Of a stretch of 64,000 bases of DNA, positions 36,937-47,366 are shown piece by piece; the stretch's first letter is position 1; each line of letters starts with the position of its first letter. The translations under genes were made by a program, and so were the position numbers. This DNA comes from Luidia sarsii (Eukaryota > Echinodermata > Asteroidea > Paxillosida > Luidiidae): positions 9,711,149-9,775,148 of the forward strand of contig OX465103.1 in the NCBI GenBank assembly GCA_949987565.1, given 5' to 3'. The notes beneath the pieces are model-generated. The model did no database searches, was not told the origin of the DNA, and saw only the letters and a list, made by a program, of their open reading frames with translations.

Positions 36937-39900
36937 GTGAGTTTGGATGTAACGAAGTAATCTTAAATAACCTTAATGAACTGATGGGGCCTGAAAGTAG
37001 TTAATGAAAGTGCCCATAACTGTGTGGTTGGATGTGAGGAAAATGTTAACTTCCTCAATGAAATTCTGAATGGACTGTTTAAATTTTAGGTCAATGATAC
37101 ACAGAGAACTTTGTAGTGTACATAAGCCTGATTTCTAAAAAAAATGGTGGCCATCCTGAAGTCAATTTATCAGATCTTTAAGGTCAAGCAGTTGAATATC
37201 TTCAGCAAAAACCATCATGTATAAACCCAAGCATGTAGGCCTATACATGTACATGTATAATAATAATTTGATCAATTAGTATACTTTCCTTTTCTACATG
37301 TACTTCCCTTAATTGATGGATACCGAATCCCTGTATATGTCAGCATTCTGATGAATTTCTTTCGCCGTTTTATCTTGAACTGTCCAGGTTGTGCACAGTA
37401 ATGTCCAGACTCGTATTGGCTATATAGTTTATCCAAGAATCAACCCGGTCCTCTATATTATCCCATCAGCAAGTGTGGTAGTAGTGGTTTGTATTGTATT
37501 CGTTGTTCTTTGTTTGGGCATACAATTAATTGGAGCAAGGCGAGAGGCACGACTCCTACAGGAAGATATGGATGTCAGAGAGAAAGAACTTGCTGGAGAA
37601 GTCAGACAAGGTATTTTTTTATCTTAATGAGTTTTGTCACTTTTCATATAATTAAGACTGTACTGCTGCCTTTCAGAAAGGTCCTGCTATGATCAAAACT
37701 TCATGCCCTCCTAATTTTTCATATTTGCATTTCGGTCATTTCAGTCATTTCAACATACTTTGCACATCTGTAATTGGTTAAAAATACTGCCAGAATAAAT
37801 TGAAAGATGGGAGTAAATCCTTACATTGTCTCTTACATGATTGTTAATTTCTCAGCCATAACGGAGCTACAGACAGACATGACAGATCTTACCAGTGACT
37901 TGGAAGGCATTGGGATGCCATTTGTCAGTCATCGTGAGTACGCCATCAAAATGCTGTTCTCAAGTCAGCAAATTTTACCAGATACAGAAGATGAAGAGGT
38001 AAATTTTTAAATGATTGATATTGAGCTAGACCAGACCTTGTTTGAAATAATCATTTTTTTCAGCTGCCAACTCCATACCTTTTAATTGCATAATTATATG
38101 CAAAAGTGTAAAAGATTGTTACCTTTCTTACTCCTCTTGCTCGTAATTTGTATTAATCATTTCTTCATTGCAAATTTTTGCACTTGTTCACAATACCTAT
38201 TATCATATATTTTAATAGGACTCATGTGAATCATTGCAGTTTGTTACACATCCTCTTTGTCACTATGAGAAATTTAGTTGTAGGAAGCTTAGGGTACATT
38301 GCATGAAACCTGAACACATGAAATTTACAATTATCTGCAGTATGTCGAAGAACAAGGTGAGAAAGCCATGGCCAAGTTCTCCCAGTTGCTTAGCAACAAG
38401 AACTTCCTTCTTCTTCTCATTCAACTCCTGGATTCACAGCCAAACTCCAAACTGTCTATAAGAGAGAAGTAAGTCTTTGTCGCATCAGTGTATTTATTTC
38501 TCCCAAAATCAAAATGTAACCCTTTTTTATTGTCTTTGACAGTAGAGTGTGGGTTATCAGTGCTCATTGTTATTGGCATTTTGGTGATCAAGGACCCATG
38601 ATTAATTGATTTGACAAAGAATGTTCTTTTGCTTCATATCAATATTAGTCAGTAAAGTATGTTGTTTCCTTTTGTTTTCCCTCAGACAATCAATTGCCTC
38701 ATTGCTTTCAGTTTTGATGATTCTGGAGAATAAACTGGTTTACCTGACAGAGTAAGTTTTTCAGCAGGTTTTCATAAGATGAGTCAAGGGTGTCAACCGG
38801 TTCTGAAAAGTGGGGAGTACTTCCAATGTCCAAGAGAACAAAGTGACAGAGGCTGACTGGGGAGGTGGGTGTGGGAGAGGGGTGTCCCTCCCTCCCATGG
38901 TAGGGAGCTTCTTGCATTTTCGTGGTTGTAATCATGCCATTTGGTGCACAATTTTGCTGTATTTTTTCTACATCACAGGGTCTTTAGGAATAATAAAAAG
39001 TATGTCTTGGCCAATAGTTCATAGAAACCTATTATTTTTGTTGTTCCCTTTTTTTTTCATATCATACTTCTGATTCAAAAAAGTGGGGTGGACAAATTAT
39101 TATGATGTCCCGTCCCCCCACTTTCAAAAGTGGGGGGCGGGACATGTCCCCCACGTCCCCCACCTGCTGACGTCCATGCAGTCACTATGCATGCTGTCAA
39201 GCAATGTAGAGCTATCTAGTCTTACATCTACATTACACAGTCTCATTGGGGCCAAGTCTGCATTAAACAAGTGAAAACTCTGATATATATAAAATACTAA
39301 TCTTAATATGAATCAATCAGAAAAGTAGTGGAGGTTTGCTTTAGAGAGAAGGATCGGGAAAACTTTATTTTTCTCATTTCTTTTTCAACACAGTGTCATG
39401 TTTACTTTGATGACCCATTTAATTGAGGATGCCACTGACTCCAACCGCACTCGTCAGCTTTTCTGCCGGTAAATATTATCTAAATTCATAGACAGATACC
39501 AATTTTTTGGGGGTGAGGTTTACAAGAAAAAAATCTTATGATATTTGCATGACCTATCTGATGCCAAAATCATGTCTGTTATATCCTGGCTATGCTTGAG
39601 ATTTAGATTTTGCAATTGATGTCATAGTTATATGGATTACATATGTTGATGTTAGTAAGTTGCATCTGTCCTCACAGAACAGACAGCATTTTGGAAAAAC
39701 TGATGTCAAACTGGGCTGCCCTGTGCCTTTATGACCAGCTTAAGGTGAGACTGTTTGAATGTATAAAAACCCTGAGGATTTGCTTCATTAGGCTTGCTTT
39801 AAGCCAAACTTGTTTGAATAATTATACCTGTAATTATATGATTTTTGATTAACAAATGTGAATTTCCATTTGTGTGCAGAAAAAAAATGGATAGGCTAAT

Positions 39901-42900
39901 GAGATAATACACTTTTAACTCAACTTTACCATCTATTTTTTCATATGAAGAATCATACAGCTGATCCCTTCTTTAAGCTGTATTTGGCCATCAAGTATCG
40001 CAGTGAAAGTGGACCAATTGATGCTGTAAACGGTGTGTCACGTTTTTCCCTCAACTACGGAAGAATTCTCCAAGAAGATGTCAACTTTGAAACACTTGTA
40101 AGTTGATGTATTGATAATTGTTACTTTGAAAATAACCAAATTTTCACTGGCATTCATTGATCAAGATTAGAGATCTGTAAACATGTTATATGAACAGCTG
40201 GAGTTCTGTGAACAGAAATTGAGGCCTCTGCTTGTACATGTAAGTATTTTTTTAAAACAATTTTTTACAAATGTTTTTCTTGATAGACATTGGTTGTTCA
40301 CCTTGATGAGGAAGGAACTGTTATTAAAGAAGTCAAGGTGCAAGATGTGGACACAATTTCCCAGGTGAAGGAGAAGATCTTAGATGCCATTCATCGCAAC
40401 AAACCATACTCAAGTCGACCTGGTGCCAACCAAGTCAGCCTGGGTAGGTAACAACATGCACATACTCAAGTGCGCCCACTTTGGGGAAGAATATCAAATG
40501 ATAAAATGGTCCCATTTGAGGACAGACAGTCACAGACTGGGTGATTGTTTTTGATAACTGTGTTTGCATTTTACTCTGTATGGTTGTGTGTGAGTGAAAA
40601 ATTATGTAAGATACTCTTGTGGATCTTCAAAACAAAACAAACTTCTATGATTTCATTGTTGCACAGAATGGCGTCACGGAAGAAGTGGCAAACTGGTTTT
40701 GACAGATATGGACATGACTCCATTGATAAATAAAATGCGCAGGGTGAACATGCTGAAAGACTTCCATGTAAGTTTTGAGTCAATAAATATAAAGGCTTTT
40801 AAAAATTAATAAGATTAGGTTTAGATCAAAGGGAAGGCCAGGGAGTAGGGTAGGGATTACTTAGCAGAGGGGGAAAGATCAAAGGGGGAGGTCAACAAGA
40901 GAAGAGGTGGAGTAAACACAAAAACGGATTAAGGGAAATAACTAAAGGAACAAGTTGAAAAATGAACTGGACCAGGATTTGAACCCAACATCTCTGGTTT
41001 TACATACAGCACTCTTACCATCTGAGCTACCCAGCCCTTAAATGGTTGCCTTCCATAATGGTCAACTAGTCTTTGTCATGGTGGGATGCCAGTCAAAAGC
41101 ATTCAAGCATTGACTGCCATTTATCTTCACAGATCACTTTCATTCAGATGCAAACAACCAATTTTTGTGAACCTGGCTACATCAGCTAATCACACAAAGT
41201 GAATGCAACTTTTTCAATACAAGTCAAAAAAATAAAGGAAAATCTGACTGGGAACTCTTGAATAAAATTGAAAAATGTCAAAGAAAACTTCGACTTGCTG
41301 GGATTAGAACCTGATACCTGGTTACGCATACAAGCGTTCTTTACATTTGTGTACATCTGAGCTAGGATTTTAAGAGTGCTGGTATGTAAAACCAGATGTC
41401 TCCGATTCAAATCCCGGTCCAAAAAAAGTTTTCTTCGCTTTTTTTACAAACAAAAAGATTGTTAACTAAACATGCAAGGTGCAATTCCCCTCCTGGATGA
41501 CCAGACCATGTGGTTGATTATTCCCAAGTTGTTTCATCCACAGCTCACACAGACAATATCCCATCAGGTCAACTTCTTTTTAGCATTTGGTCAATTCAGA
41601 CAGGGAGCACACTTTGCAACATTTCTATATATCACTTGAAACAATTTAGCTGGTAACTGATCACTGAGAAATGACCTAAACATTGAGGATATTCAACATA
41701 AAAGTTGCTACTTGGCTTTGGCCTGCTTGTACTTGGTTCCCCACAGGTTCCTAACAATGCACTAGTCAGCCTTGTGGAGAAAAGGGATGTACCGAATGCT
41801 GCAATATCTGATACGATTCTCAGAGTGGAGGGAAGAGCTTCATACAGTGAGCAACTTGCTTTTTTTAATGTTGTAGTGCAATTAAAACAGGATAAAACTT
41901 AGCTCAAAAAGACATTATATCTGAGATTGATTGTTGAAGAAAAAATATGAGTGCTGAACAATTATTTTAAAACTTATGTGCACACAGAGGTGAAGATGTT
42001 TTTGTGTTACATGTGTTACATGTTTCAGGAATTACAATTCAAAAAAAATTTTGGAAAAAATATCTTAGCATCAAAATCATACAAATGAAATATATTCAGT
42101 CATCCTGACAGGCAAAGAGAATGATTTCATAGATTAACTAAAACAGGCTAAACTTTATCATTGATGAAAACATGCACAAAACCCTGTGTCCTTGAATGGT
42201 TTTTTTGAAGATAACATTTTCTCTTGACAGTAAACATTTCCTTTGATGAAGCAAGAATCAAACGCAGAATGAGCCGTAAGCAATGCTACAGCATTGTGGA
42301 TATTCCAGAAGAGGAAGGTGTCAAAAATTGGCATCTTGTAAGTACAGTAACGTATTTTATCACAGAAATCAAGTTTCCTTTCACAAAACCTAGATTGGAA
42401 GCAATACTCAAACAATGGTAGAATCAATCCAAGTATTTATCATTTTAACAAGAGATGAGATATCAACAATTAGGAGGGTGTGATGATTCAGAATTTTCTC
42501 AAATTCTGCCTAAATTTAGAAAAGTCCTGCTGGGATCGAAATGTCAGGCCCCCCTTTTTTGTGATATTTGCATTTGGGTAATTTTAGTCATTAAGCAGCT
42601 GAAGAGATGACATGAGTAGGATGTTAATCTAAATCCTATCTATATTATTTACAACAATTGATACAATAGACCCATGATGAGCCCTATGGAGATGATGAGG
42701 AGCCAAAGGAACGACAAAAGAGAGGATGCCTCTCTCTACAGTCTTTCACCTTCAGAAATCAAATCACCCGCCGCCGCATCAATGAGATTGCATTTCTTAG
42801 ACTCCTGTCAACAAAGGTATGCCCATAAGCAATGTGGCTGTGTGAATCAAAGAGCGCATCTGGGGTTGTCAATTCAATATGAGCAAGAAGCTAGATAGTC

Positions 42901-44661
42901 AGTAATTCTCCAATTCCAATTGAATTCTTTTTCCAAAGGTTTCTATATAACCCTTCTAAAAAAACAATCAACCAAATAAATGGAAAACTGAGTGGAAACT
43001 TTTGAACAGTTCTGAAAAATAACAAAGAAAACTTTGACTGGACCAGGACCCGAACCTGTGACTTTGCACACCAGGAATCTTACCATCTGAGCTATCCAGC
43101 CCTTAAACAGTGGCCTTACCAAAATAGTCAAATAGTCTTTGCCAGGTCAGGGGCACCGTTGAAAAATATCTTATTGTTAACTGCCTTCTAAAGAAACTTT
43201 TACTATACCTTGTTTTATGTCTTGCTTTTAATAGATTGCTTTTCCAAAATACCTTTCATGATCGCTTATATGTGGCAATGATTTAGTGAATTAATAGGAA
43301 AGTTAATTTTTGTTTATTACACAGGGCATTGTCCAGGAGTATGTAGACCAAATGTTTCAAGCCATACTGTCATCAGAGACTGTCCCAAAGCCCATCAAGT
43401 ACCTGTTTGACTTTTTTGAAAGTCAAGCTTACAGGCATGACTTGACCTCCAAAGATCCTGACCTGGTCCACATTTGGAAGAGTAACATGTAAGTATCCCA
43501 TACTTAAACATTTAGTGTATAACAAAAACAGCCTAGATAGTGTTTTATAGGGACTGCTTTCCATAGATATTTCAAGTACATAGATCATTAAGGTTAATCA
43601 TTGTCCAAAATGTCACAATGTACATTATTCATTGATTATGATAATTATTTGGAATGGTTGTATGGATTGAAGAAAACAAATCAATATCAAATTGTGTTTT
43701 CCTACTTCTAGCCTGCCATTGCGTTTCTGGGTTAATGCCATCAAGCATCCAGACTTCATCTTCGACATCCGGCCATCTCGCCCAGTTGAGGCCAGCTTAG
43801 ATGTCATTGCACAGTTGTTTTGTGATGCCCACGACACCAAGATACATAAACTAGGACGGGTAGGTTCCCAGTGAAAATTCATTCAAGTGCACCTCATCTC
43901 ATCCTTAAAATGCTAAGGAGTTCTAGTCACATACAATGATTCATCTCTGTTACAGGAAACAGCTGTTAACAAGTTACTGTACGGCAAGGAGAAGATCAAG
44001 TACCAGACACTTGTTGACACCTTCTATGATAAAGTGAATGAGCTGCCTTCAGTCCCCATGCAAGACCTGAACAAAGAGCTTTACAAGGCCAGTGAGGTGA
44101 ATACACTATGAGATACAGTGCAGTTTAATACTATATATATAAAATAAACAGTATAATGCTTCATTAATAATTCATGAATGCCTTTCCATGAAGATTGCCT
44201 TGGTAGTAGGCATAGTCATTGATAAGCTTTTTATCATTACATGTAAACCATTGATGACACTTTAATTTCCTTATTGTCATTGACTCCCGTAGTCTCTATT
44301 CTTCATTGATTAAACAAGGTATTTTTCTTGGCAGAATTTCACTGGACTTTTCAGTAAGCGGAGTACTCTTCTCCTGCTGTGGCAGTATGTGTCCAAATTC
44401 AAACAGAAGGTAAGCATAGCATTCTAGGTTATCTTGATTTTGGTAAAAATTATACTAAGATAATGATGGGAACACGTGTGAGGAATTTAATCATCCTCAA
44501 GCTGTATTCATCACCTGTGGACAATGAGGATATTTTCTGTTGTGTCTGTACAGATTTTAGATGCCATCGAGGAGAATGAAAAATGCAAGGAAGAGAATTT
44601 GGATGGCCTTTTGGAGGAAGTAGAAAACATTTTGTCTGAGGAACCTGACGATGCTGTGTAA
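23926..44661 (+). CDS. plexin, tandem copy 2 (complete, 37 exons, 1926 aa)
   Basis: Semaphorin receptor of the plasma membrane. Joined exons give 5781 nt with no frame break, ending TAA. The start is the ATG at 23926, opening a signal peptide ([19 protein letters not shown]...); the +4 G and the position after the 5'-UTR acceptor support it. Rough domain map (aa): sema 25-480, PSI 484-540, PSI 650-690, PSI 806-864, IPT repeats 865-1228, transmembrane 1250-1274, GAP part 1 1303-1511, Rho-binding domain 1512-1620, GAP part 2 1667-1926. The length is close to A-type plexins (about 1900 aa), but the sequence is divergent and the class is not assigned. It arose by tandem duplication with copy 1, 4.6 kb upstream. 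Confidence 0.94.
25237..25390 (+). repeat. SINE-like repeat, plexin copy 2 intron 1
   Basis: tRNA-like unit 25280-25352 (B box GGGTTCAAATCCC intact; A box mutated to TAGATCAGATAGG). It sits at the same distance behind exon 1 as the 705-846 copy in plexin copy 1, and both share the unusual GGAAGAGC spacing, so the two are orthologous insertions carried along by the gene duplication. Confidence 0.78.
26541..26604 (-). repeat. tRNA-like repeat interrupted by a PLE-derived insertion (part 1)
   Basis: The minus strand carries a T-arm-like GCAGGTTCAAATCCTGC. The repeat is broken at 26604 and resumes at about 26817-26860 (TTGCACTAGAAACCAGGAG). The 13-bp sequence ACATATGTCTTGC flanks the inserted DNA on both sides. 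Confidence 0.6.
26605..26817 (+). mobile_element. short non-autonomous PLE-derived insertion with 13-bp target duplication
   Basis: About 210 bp: an inverted tail (CAAACTGCTTACTGACCAAA...), part of the PLE pyrimidine-rich 3' region, and a hammerhead-like hairpin (26761-26811, TTGAGAAA ... GAAACGTCAGG). The direct repeat ACATATGTCTTGC flanks it at 26592-26604 and 26818-26830. The element therefore moved as a compact unit lacking any RT or nuclease gene. Confidence 0.68.
27890..28205. mobile_element. degraded relative of the AGCCGTGTCC-type MITE (plexin copy 2 intron 5)
   Basis: Contains the internal motifs of the 30414-30880 element (CTCGGTTAATTTAACC, GATAAGTCCAGTCC, CTCGGTAAAAAACCACGTGAT, TTTAGTCCAGTGG), but intact termini are not seen. 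An old copy is the likely explanation. Confidence 0.5.
28790..29560. other. long intron 6 of plexin copy 2
   Basis: The intron is much longer than in copy 1, where it is 243 bp. A stretch at about 28835-29010 has a retroelement-like look, but I recognise no domain. Nothing else can be supported. Confidence 0.35.
30414..30880. mobile_element. MITE with 22-bp perfect TIRs and TTA duplication (Harbinger-like)
   Basis: Inverted ends AGCCGTGTCCGCACTGGACT... / ...AGTCCAGTGCGGACACGGCT match perfectly over 22 bp. The flanks are TTA on both sides (30411-30413 and 30881-30883). Three-base TWA duplications are typical of PIF/Harbinger elements. The 467-bp body has no coding capacity and contains a further internal inverted repeat near the left end. 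It lies in intron 8 of plexin copy 2 and is absent from copy 1. Confidence 0.82.
32456..33030. repeat. unclassified insertion in plexin copy 2 intron 12
   Basis: Intron 12 is 109 bp in copy 1 but 671 bp here. The extra sequence includes a GGTCGGCCATGAGGTCATGAC palindromic block and no coding motif. It is probably a dispersed repeat; borders are approximate. Confidence 0.45.
33725..33880 (-). mobile_element. degraded PLE 3' fragment (intron 14, plexin copy 2)
   Basis: The minus strand contains a decayed hammerhead-like hairpin (AGGCCCC...GTTCTGCTGATC) beside the purine-rich strand of the PLE 3' region (GACAAAGGGCAGATCAAAGAG and following), in the same order as 879-1100. Confidence 0.5.
34311..34365 (-). 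mobile_element. degraded PLE hairpin fragment (intron 15, plexin copy 2)
   Basis: AGGGCCTGTTACAATCTTGG and CAGGGCCTTTCTCAAA align with the hammerhead-like terminal motif of the PLE family, with several substitutions. Only this motif is recognisable. Confidence 0.4.
34625..34920 (+). repeat. intronic repeat, copy a (plexin copy 2 intron 16)
   Basis: About 290 bp, nearly identical to 36988-37279 in intron 20 of the same gene, in direct orientation. It is absent from the corresponding introns of plexin copy 1. Non-coding; either a dispersed repeat or an internal duplication. Confidence 0.75.
35201..35650. mobile_element. older copy of the AGCCGTGTCC-type MITE (intron 17, plexin copy 2)
   Basis: Termini AGCCCTGTCCACACTGGACT / ATAGTGTGGAAACAGCT correspond to the 30414-30880 element with several mismatches. 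Internal motifs TTTTAAGTCCAGTATGGACA and AATAAGTCCAGTGCGGACAC confirm the family. Confidence 0.7.
35664..35739 (+). repeat. partial duplication of exon 17 end and intron start
   Basis: ATAGAATCGTAAGTATG and the following ~60 bp repeat the exon 17/intron 17 junction (35112-35190). The MITE lies between the two copies. The duplicate includes the GTAAGT donor, so it offers a decoy 5' splice site. Confidence 0.7.
36988..37279 (+). repeat. intronic repeat, copy b (plexin copy 2 intron 20)
   Basis: Direct repeat of 34625-34920, ending at the same TTTGATCAATTA. Confidence 0.75.
37388..44661 (+). CDS. plexin copy 2, transmembrane and cytoplasmic exons 21-37
   Basis: Exons: 37388-37610 (transmembrane); 37856-37998, 38341-38468, 38686-38751, 39394-39468, 39678-39744, 39951-40097 (GAP part 1); 40287-40443, 40667-40767, 41747-41846 (Rho-binding domain); 42231-42337; 42670-42816, 43325-43488, 43712-43859, 43956-44096, 44335-44409, 44554-44661 (GAP part 2). 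The GAP arginine-pair motif reads CRTDS (C1439, R1440), and the PLRFW arginine is R1774. The last residues DDAV match the EDAV end of copy 1. The linker exon 31 differs strongly from copy 1, and exon 32 is two codons shorter. Confidence 0.91.
37665..37775 (+). mobile_element. PLE terminal fragment (intron 21, plexin copy 2)
   Basis: TTTCAGAAAGGTCCTGCTAT then GATCAAAACTTCATGCCC is a decayed hammerhead-like motif. It is followed by the family tail (ATTTGCATTTCGGTCATTTC, then CAACATACTTTGCACA). Confidence 0.5.
38775..39390. other. long intron 24 of plexin copy 2
   Basis: Contains GTGGGGG/CCCCCAC-rich blocks near 39080-39165 that can pair with each other. No gene recognised. Confidence 0.35.
40198..40239 (+). 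CDS. candidate 42-nt cassette exon in plexin copy 2 intron 27
   Basis: AG at 40196-40197, then CTG GAG TTC ... GTA CAT, then GTAAGT. The 14 codons ([14 protein letters not shown]) keep the frame, because exons 27 and 28 meet in phase 0. Inclusion would add 14 residues just before the first strand of the Rho-binding domain. The polypyrimidine tract is weak and copy 1 has no counterpart, so this is a possible alternative exon only. Confidence 0.4.
40815..40930 (-). mobile_element. PLE 3'-region fragment (intron 29, plexin copy 2)
   Basis: The plus strand reads GATCAAAGGGAAGGCCAGGG, then AGTAGGGTAGGGATTA, matching 1023-1062 of the PLE in copy 1. Neither the nuclease nor the hairpin is present. 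Confidence 0.6.
40960..41230 (-). repeat. SINE-like repeat, minus strand (intron 29, plexin copy 2)
   Basis: tRNA-like unit at about 40964-41036 (minus: GGGCTGGGTAGCTCAGATGG ... TTGGGTTCAAATCCTGGTCC). It is followed on the plus strand by the family 5' flank (GGTCAACTAGTCTTTG) and a longer upstream part (GATGCAAACAACCAATTTTTG, CACACAAAGTGAATGCA) that recurs at 62165-62330. Confidence 0.75.
41270..41440. repeat. two opposed partial SINE-like units
   Basis: A minus-strand half (41285-41360, AACTTCGACTTGCTGGGATT) abuts a plus-strand half (41361-41440, ending TCAAATCCCGGTCC then AAAGTTTTCTTCGC). This suggests a rearranged or nested pair. Confidence 0.6.
42515..42605 (+). mobile_element. PLE terminal fragment (intron 31, plexin copy 2)
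   Basis: GTCCTGCTGGGATCGAAATG, then TCAGGCCCCCC, then the tail ATTTGCATTTGGGTAATTTT and AGTCATTAAGCAG. Confidence 0.6.
43000..43160 (-). repeat. SINE-like repeat (intron 32, plexin copy 2)
   Basis: The minus-strand tRNA-like unit (43036-43101) has its B box decayed to CAGGTTCGGGTCC and its A box TAGCTCAGATGG intact. The plus-strand side continues into GGCCTTACCAAAATAGTCAA, the family flank. Confidence 0.72.
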
Positions 44662-44983
44662 CAAGACTCTAATGGATGATTTCATATGGATCTTTCATTG
44701 CATTATTTCATGATATTTTCTAATAGGCCCTATCTTGATTAAAACTTCAAACAAACATAATCATAGACTTATAGTGGCATAGAAGTGATTGGAAACAGAG
44801 AAAACATAATAATCCTTATATGATAGAGAAAATCTCGTGCATTGACATTTTTTATGAAGTAAATTTGTTTCACTGTTTATTAAAAAAATCATCCCATTGG
44901 AGGAAGTTCATAATTTTCCAGAAGTTGTTATTGATTGATTCATTCAAGCATTAATTTTTGTACAATCGGAATTTCAATGATTT

Positions 44984-44989
44984 AATAAA
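44984..44989 (+). terminator. poly(A) signal, plexin copy 2
   Basis: AATAAA 323 nt after the TAA stop, followed by an AT/GT-rich stretch. It is the first canonical signal seen downstream. Confidence 0.65.
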
Positions 44990-45452
44990 AAATGTACAAG
45001 GTTTATAGAGAGATTGCTTTATTTTTGTGTCTGACAAGAGATCCAAGCTGCATCACTCTTGCTTTTCTCATTAGCGAGTAGAAGGCTAATTTATCGAAAG
45101 CCTTAACATATTGCAATATTATACAGTGACAATTTTGATGGCCTGAAAATGAAAACTCTTTCTGGATTTTAAACGTTGATATTTTATTAGTTTTTGTTTT
45201 CATTTATATTTTATCATACATTTTTTATTATCACTTTCTCATTTTACTGACACTGACAGGAAAATGGCATAACTTGACTGAAAAAATCTGAGTTTTCAGT
45301 GTGATTATATGATTTTGGTTTTAAATATGTTGTATATATATTATTACTATGATATAATTATTAAATTGAAAAGCATTTTCAAAAAGCTTTGTACCTTGCA
45401 AGACACACACAAATCATGTAAACTCTGCATTTTTAAGAATGAAATTTTGAAA

Positions 45453-45655
45453 AAGATTTGTAAACATTGTTACTAACTTGCCTGGTAAATTATTATTGAT
45501 GGTGAAGATTTGTAAACATTTTAAGTGGCATGCCTGGTGAATATTATTGATGAAGATTTGTAAATAATTTATAATTAGTGACATGCCTGGTGAATATAAT
45601 TGATGAAGATTTGTAAACATTATATTAGTGACATGCCTGGTGAATTTTACTGGAG
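45453..45655. repeat. imperfect tandem repeat of about 55-65 bp, four units
   Basis: Each unit contains GAAGATTTGTAAACATT (or a close variant) followed by TGCCTGGTGAATAT. Four successive copies occur. Non-coding, downstream of plexin copy 2. Confidence 0.75.
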
Positions 45656-45669
45656 ATATTTTTGTCAAG

Positions 45670-47000
45670 AGGGGGACTGAACAACAGGTCTAGTTGTGAA
45701 GCAACATTTTACTAAGCCCGGAGGTATTATGGGCAGACAGCTTTAGTCTGTTTCAGGTTCAAAGAAAATATCATACATAGAATGTACATAAAACAATTGC
45801 AAATTTAATAAGTCACAATCTTTAAAATTTGAAAGCAGTATTCTTGCAGGGAAGAAAGCTCTACACAACTGGTCCACTGCGATCACACTACTAAGTACTA
45901 GTACTAGACCAATGCTGAAATCACTAGGCTCAGTTCACAGTCTAGTCTAGGGAATATTTTGACCCTCGTTAAGGTAGTTTGCAATCATGTGAAACTTTAG
46001 TTTTTATAATGCATTGAGTTTATTCTTGAAACTGAAATTATATTTACCCCCTGTTTTGTTTGTTTCTAGTTTTGTTTTGGGGGGTTTTAGTAGTGCCGCC
46101 CTACATTTGATGGTAATGTTTGACACAGGTTAAAAGTAAATGGAGTGGACCTCTGATTTAAAAAAAAAATACGTGAATTATTCATATCGTATTCACTGTA
46201 AATTGTATTACTCAGCCTTCATTATAATCACTGGGTACCGGTGGCAATGTTACATGTGCATACAATAAACTGTAGGCCTACATGTCATGTTCGTGGTGAT
46301 GGACAAGGGGGGCAGAACAATAAACCTTAGTACGGCCTAGCTGTACTGTAGGCCGGCTATACTGTACTATAACTTCAGTATAAAGCTAGCTATAGGCCCT
46401 AAAAAATAAATTATATTAATTTTTCAATGATGGTACATGTACAGTACATGTAGTACTACAGTACTAGTACTAGGTAGTACTAAGTAATACTAGTACATGA
46501 TTGTAGTAGTACCATTGTGTACTACACGTGCACGAACATTTGTGCTTGTTTGTCACTCTGTTCTACTTCTAGCATTAGAAAACGTAGGAACATTGTGGAA
46601 AGTAGATACCCCCAAAAAATGTATTCATGCGCCTAATGTTAGCATCACAGATTATGTACTTTGGTAAAATTAAGAGGGAGGCAAAACACTGTAAACTACA
46701 AAAAAAATGTATTCGACGCTCACCTCAAACGAAGGTCTTGCACTTTGGATGGCTATACCGGTTCAGAGGTTGAGTTGCAGTTAAATAACTGTTGTATTAG
46801 TCCGCTTATTAAAACTCTGTGGAAATCTCATGACTAGGCCTAATTGCTGTTAATTTAGTCCCGTGCACTATAAAATTACTGTCTGCTATTGCTAAAACAG
46901 AATTAAAAAATATACACGTGTTTTGAATAATAATTTGGTGGGATCTTGTTTCTATAATATTATTGGCGCAGGGCTACTACACGACAATGCGTGCCGCGGT
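45670..47000. other. intergenic DNA between plexin copy 2 and the ZSWIM3-like gene
   Basis: No gene recognised. A stretch at 46430-46505 is very rich in GTAC/AGTACT steps and partly self-complementary. Confidence 0.5.
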
Positions 47001-47020
47001 ATAAAAATGTGCGGCAGAAA

Positions 47021-47203
47021 ATGGCGCCAATTTTTTTTCCGTTCGTCTGCCTTTTTTATGACCTCAGATCTAATATCACATTAAAGGGCAAAAAAATTGC
47101 CAATCTGTTTTGTTTTGGGGAGTTTTACGGGAGATTTCTTTCAGACACGGTGATTTATTTGTTAGACCAACACTTCCATTACTGCAAAATTATAGATAAT
47201 TAA
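47021..47203 (+). CDS. possible 60-codon small ORF with an AAAATGGCG start
   Basis: The ATG at 47021 lies in AGAAAATGGCGCC, close to the TISU/YY1 start element, and 22 nt behind a TATAAAAA at 46999-47006. The frame runs 60 codons to TAA. The product (MAPIFFPFVCLFYD...) matches nothing I know. It may be chance or part of an alternative 5' leader of the downstream gene. Confidence 0.2.
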   Translation: MAPIFFPFVCLFYDLRSNITLKGKKIANLFCFGEFYGRFLSDTVIYLLDQHFHYCKIIDN

Positions 47204-47342
47204 AGTGGGTGGATTTTCAAGGATTGGGGATTGGTTAATTGTCGTAAAAAAATAATAACAAATTGTTAGTCACTACGACGTAAAAATAATATCCACGGAC
47301 TGAACCTCTGCCCCCAAAATAATAACTTAATAATGGTCAATA

Positions 47343-47366
47343 GAGGGCGGGCTTGAAAATGGCGAC
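47343..47366 (+). promoter_or_regulatory. GC box and TISU/YY1-like start element of the ZSWIM3-like gene
   Basis: GGGCGGGC (47345-47352) is followed immediately by GAAAATGGCGAC, which contains the start codon and fits 10 of 12 positions of the TISU consensus. TISU elements work in genes with very short 5' UTRs and bind YY1. No TATA box lies close to this start. Confidence 0.5.
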
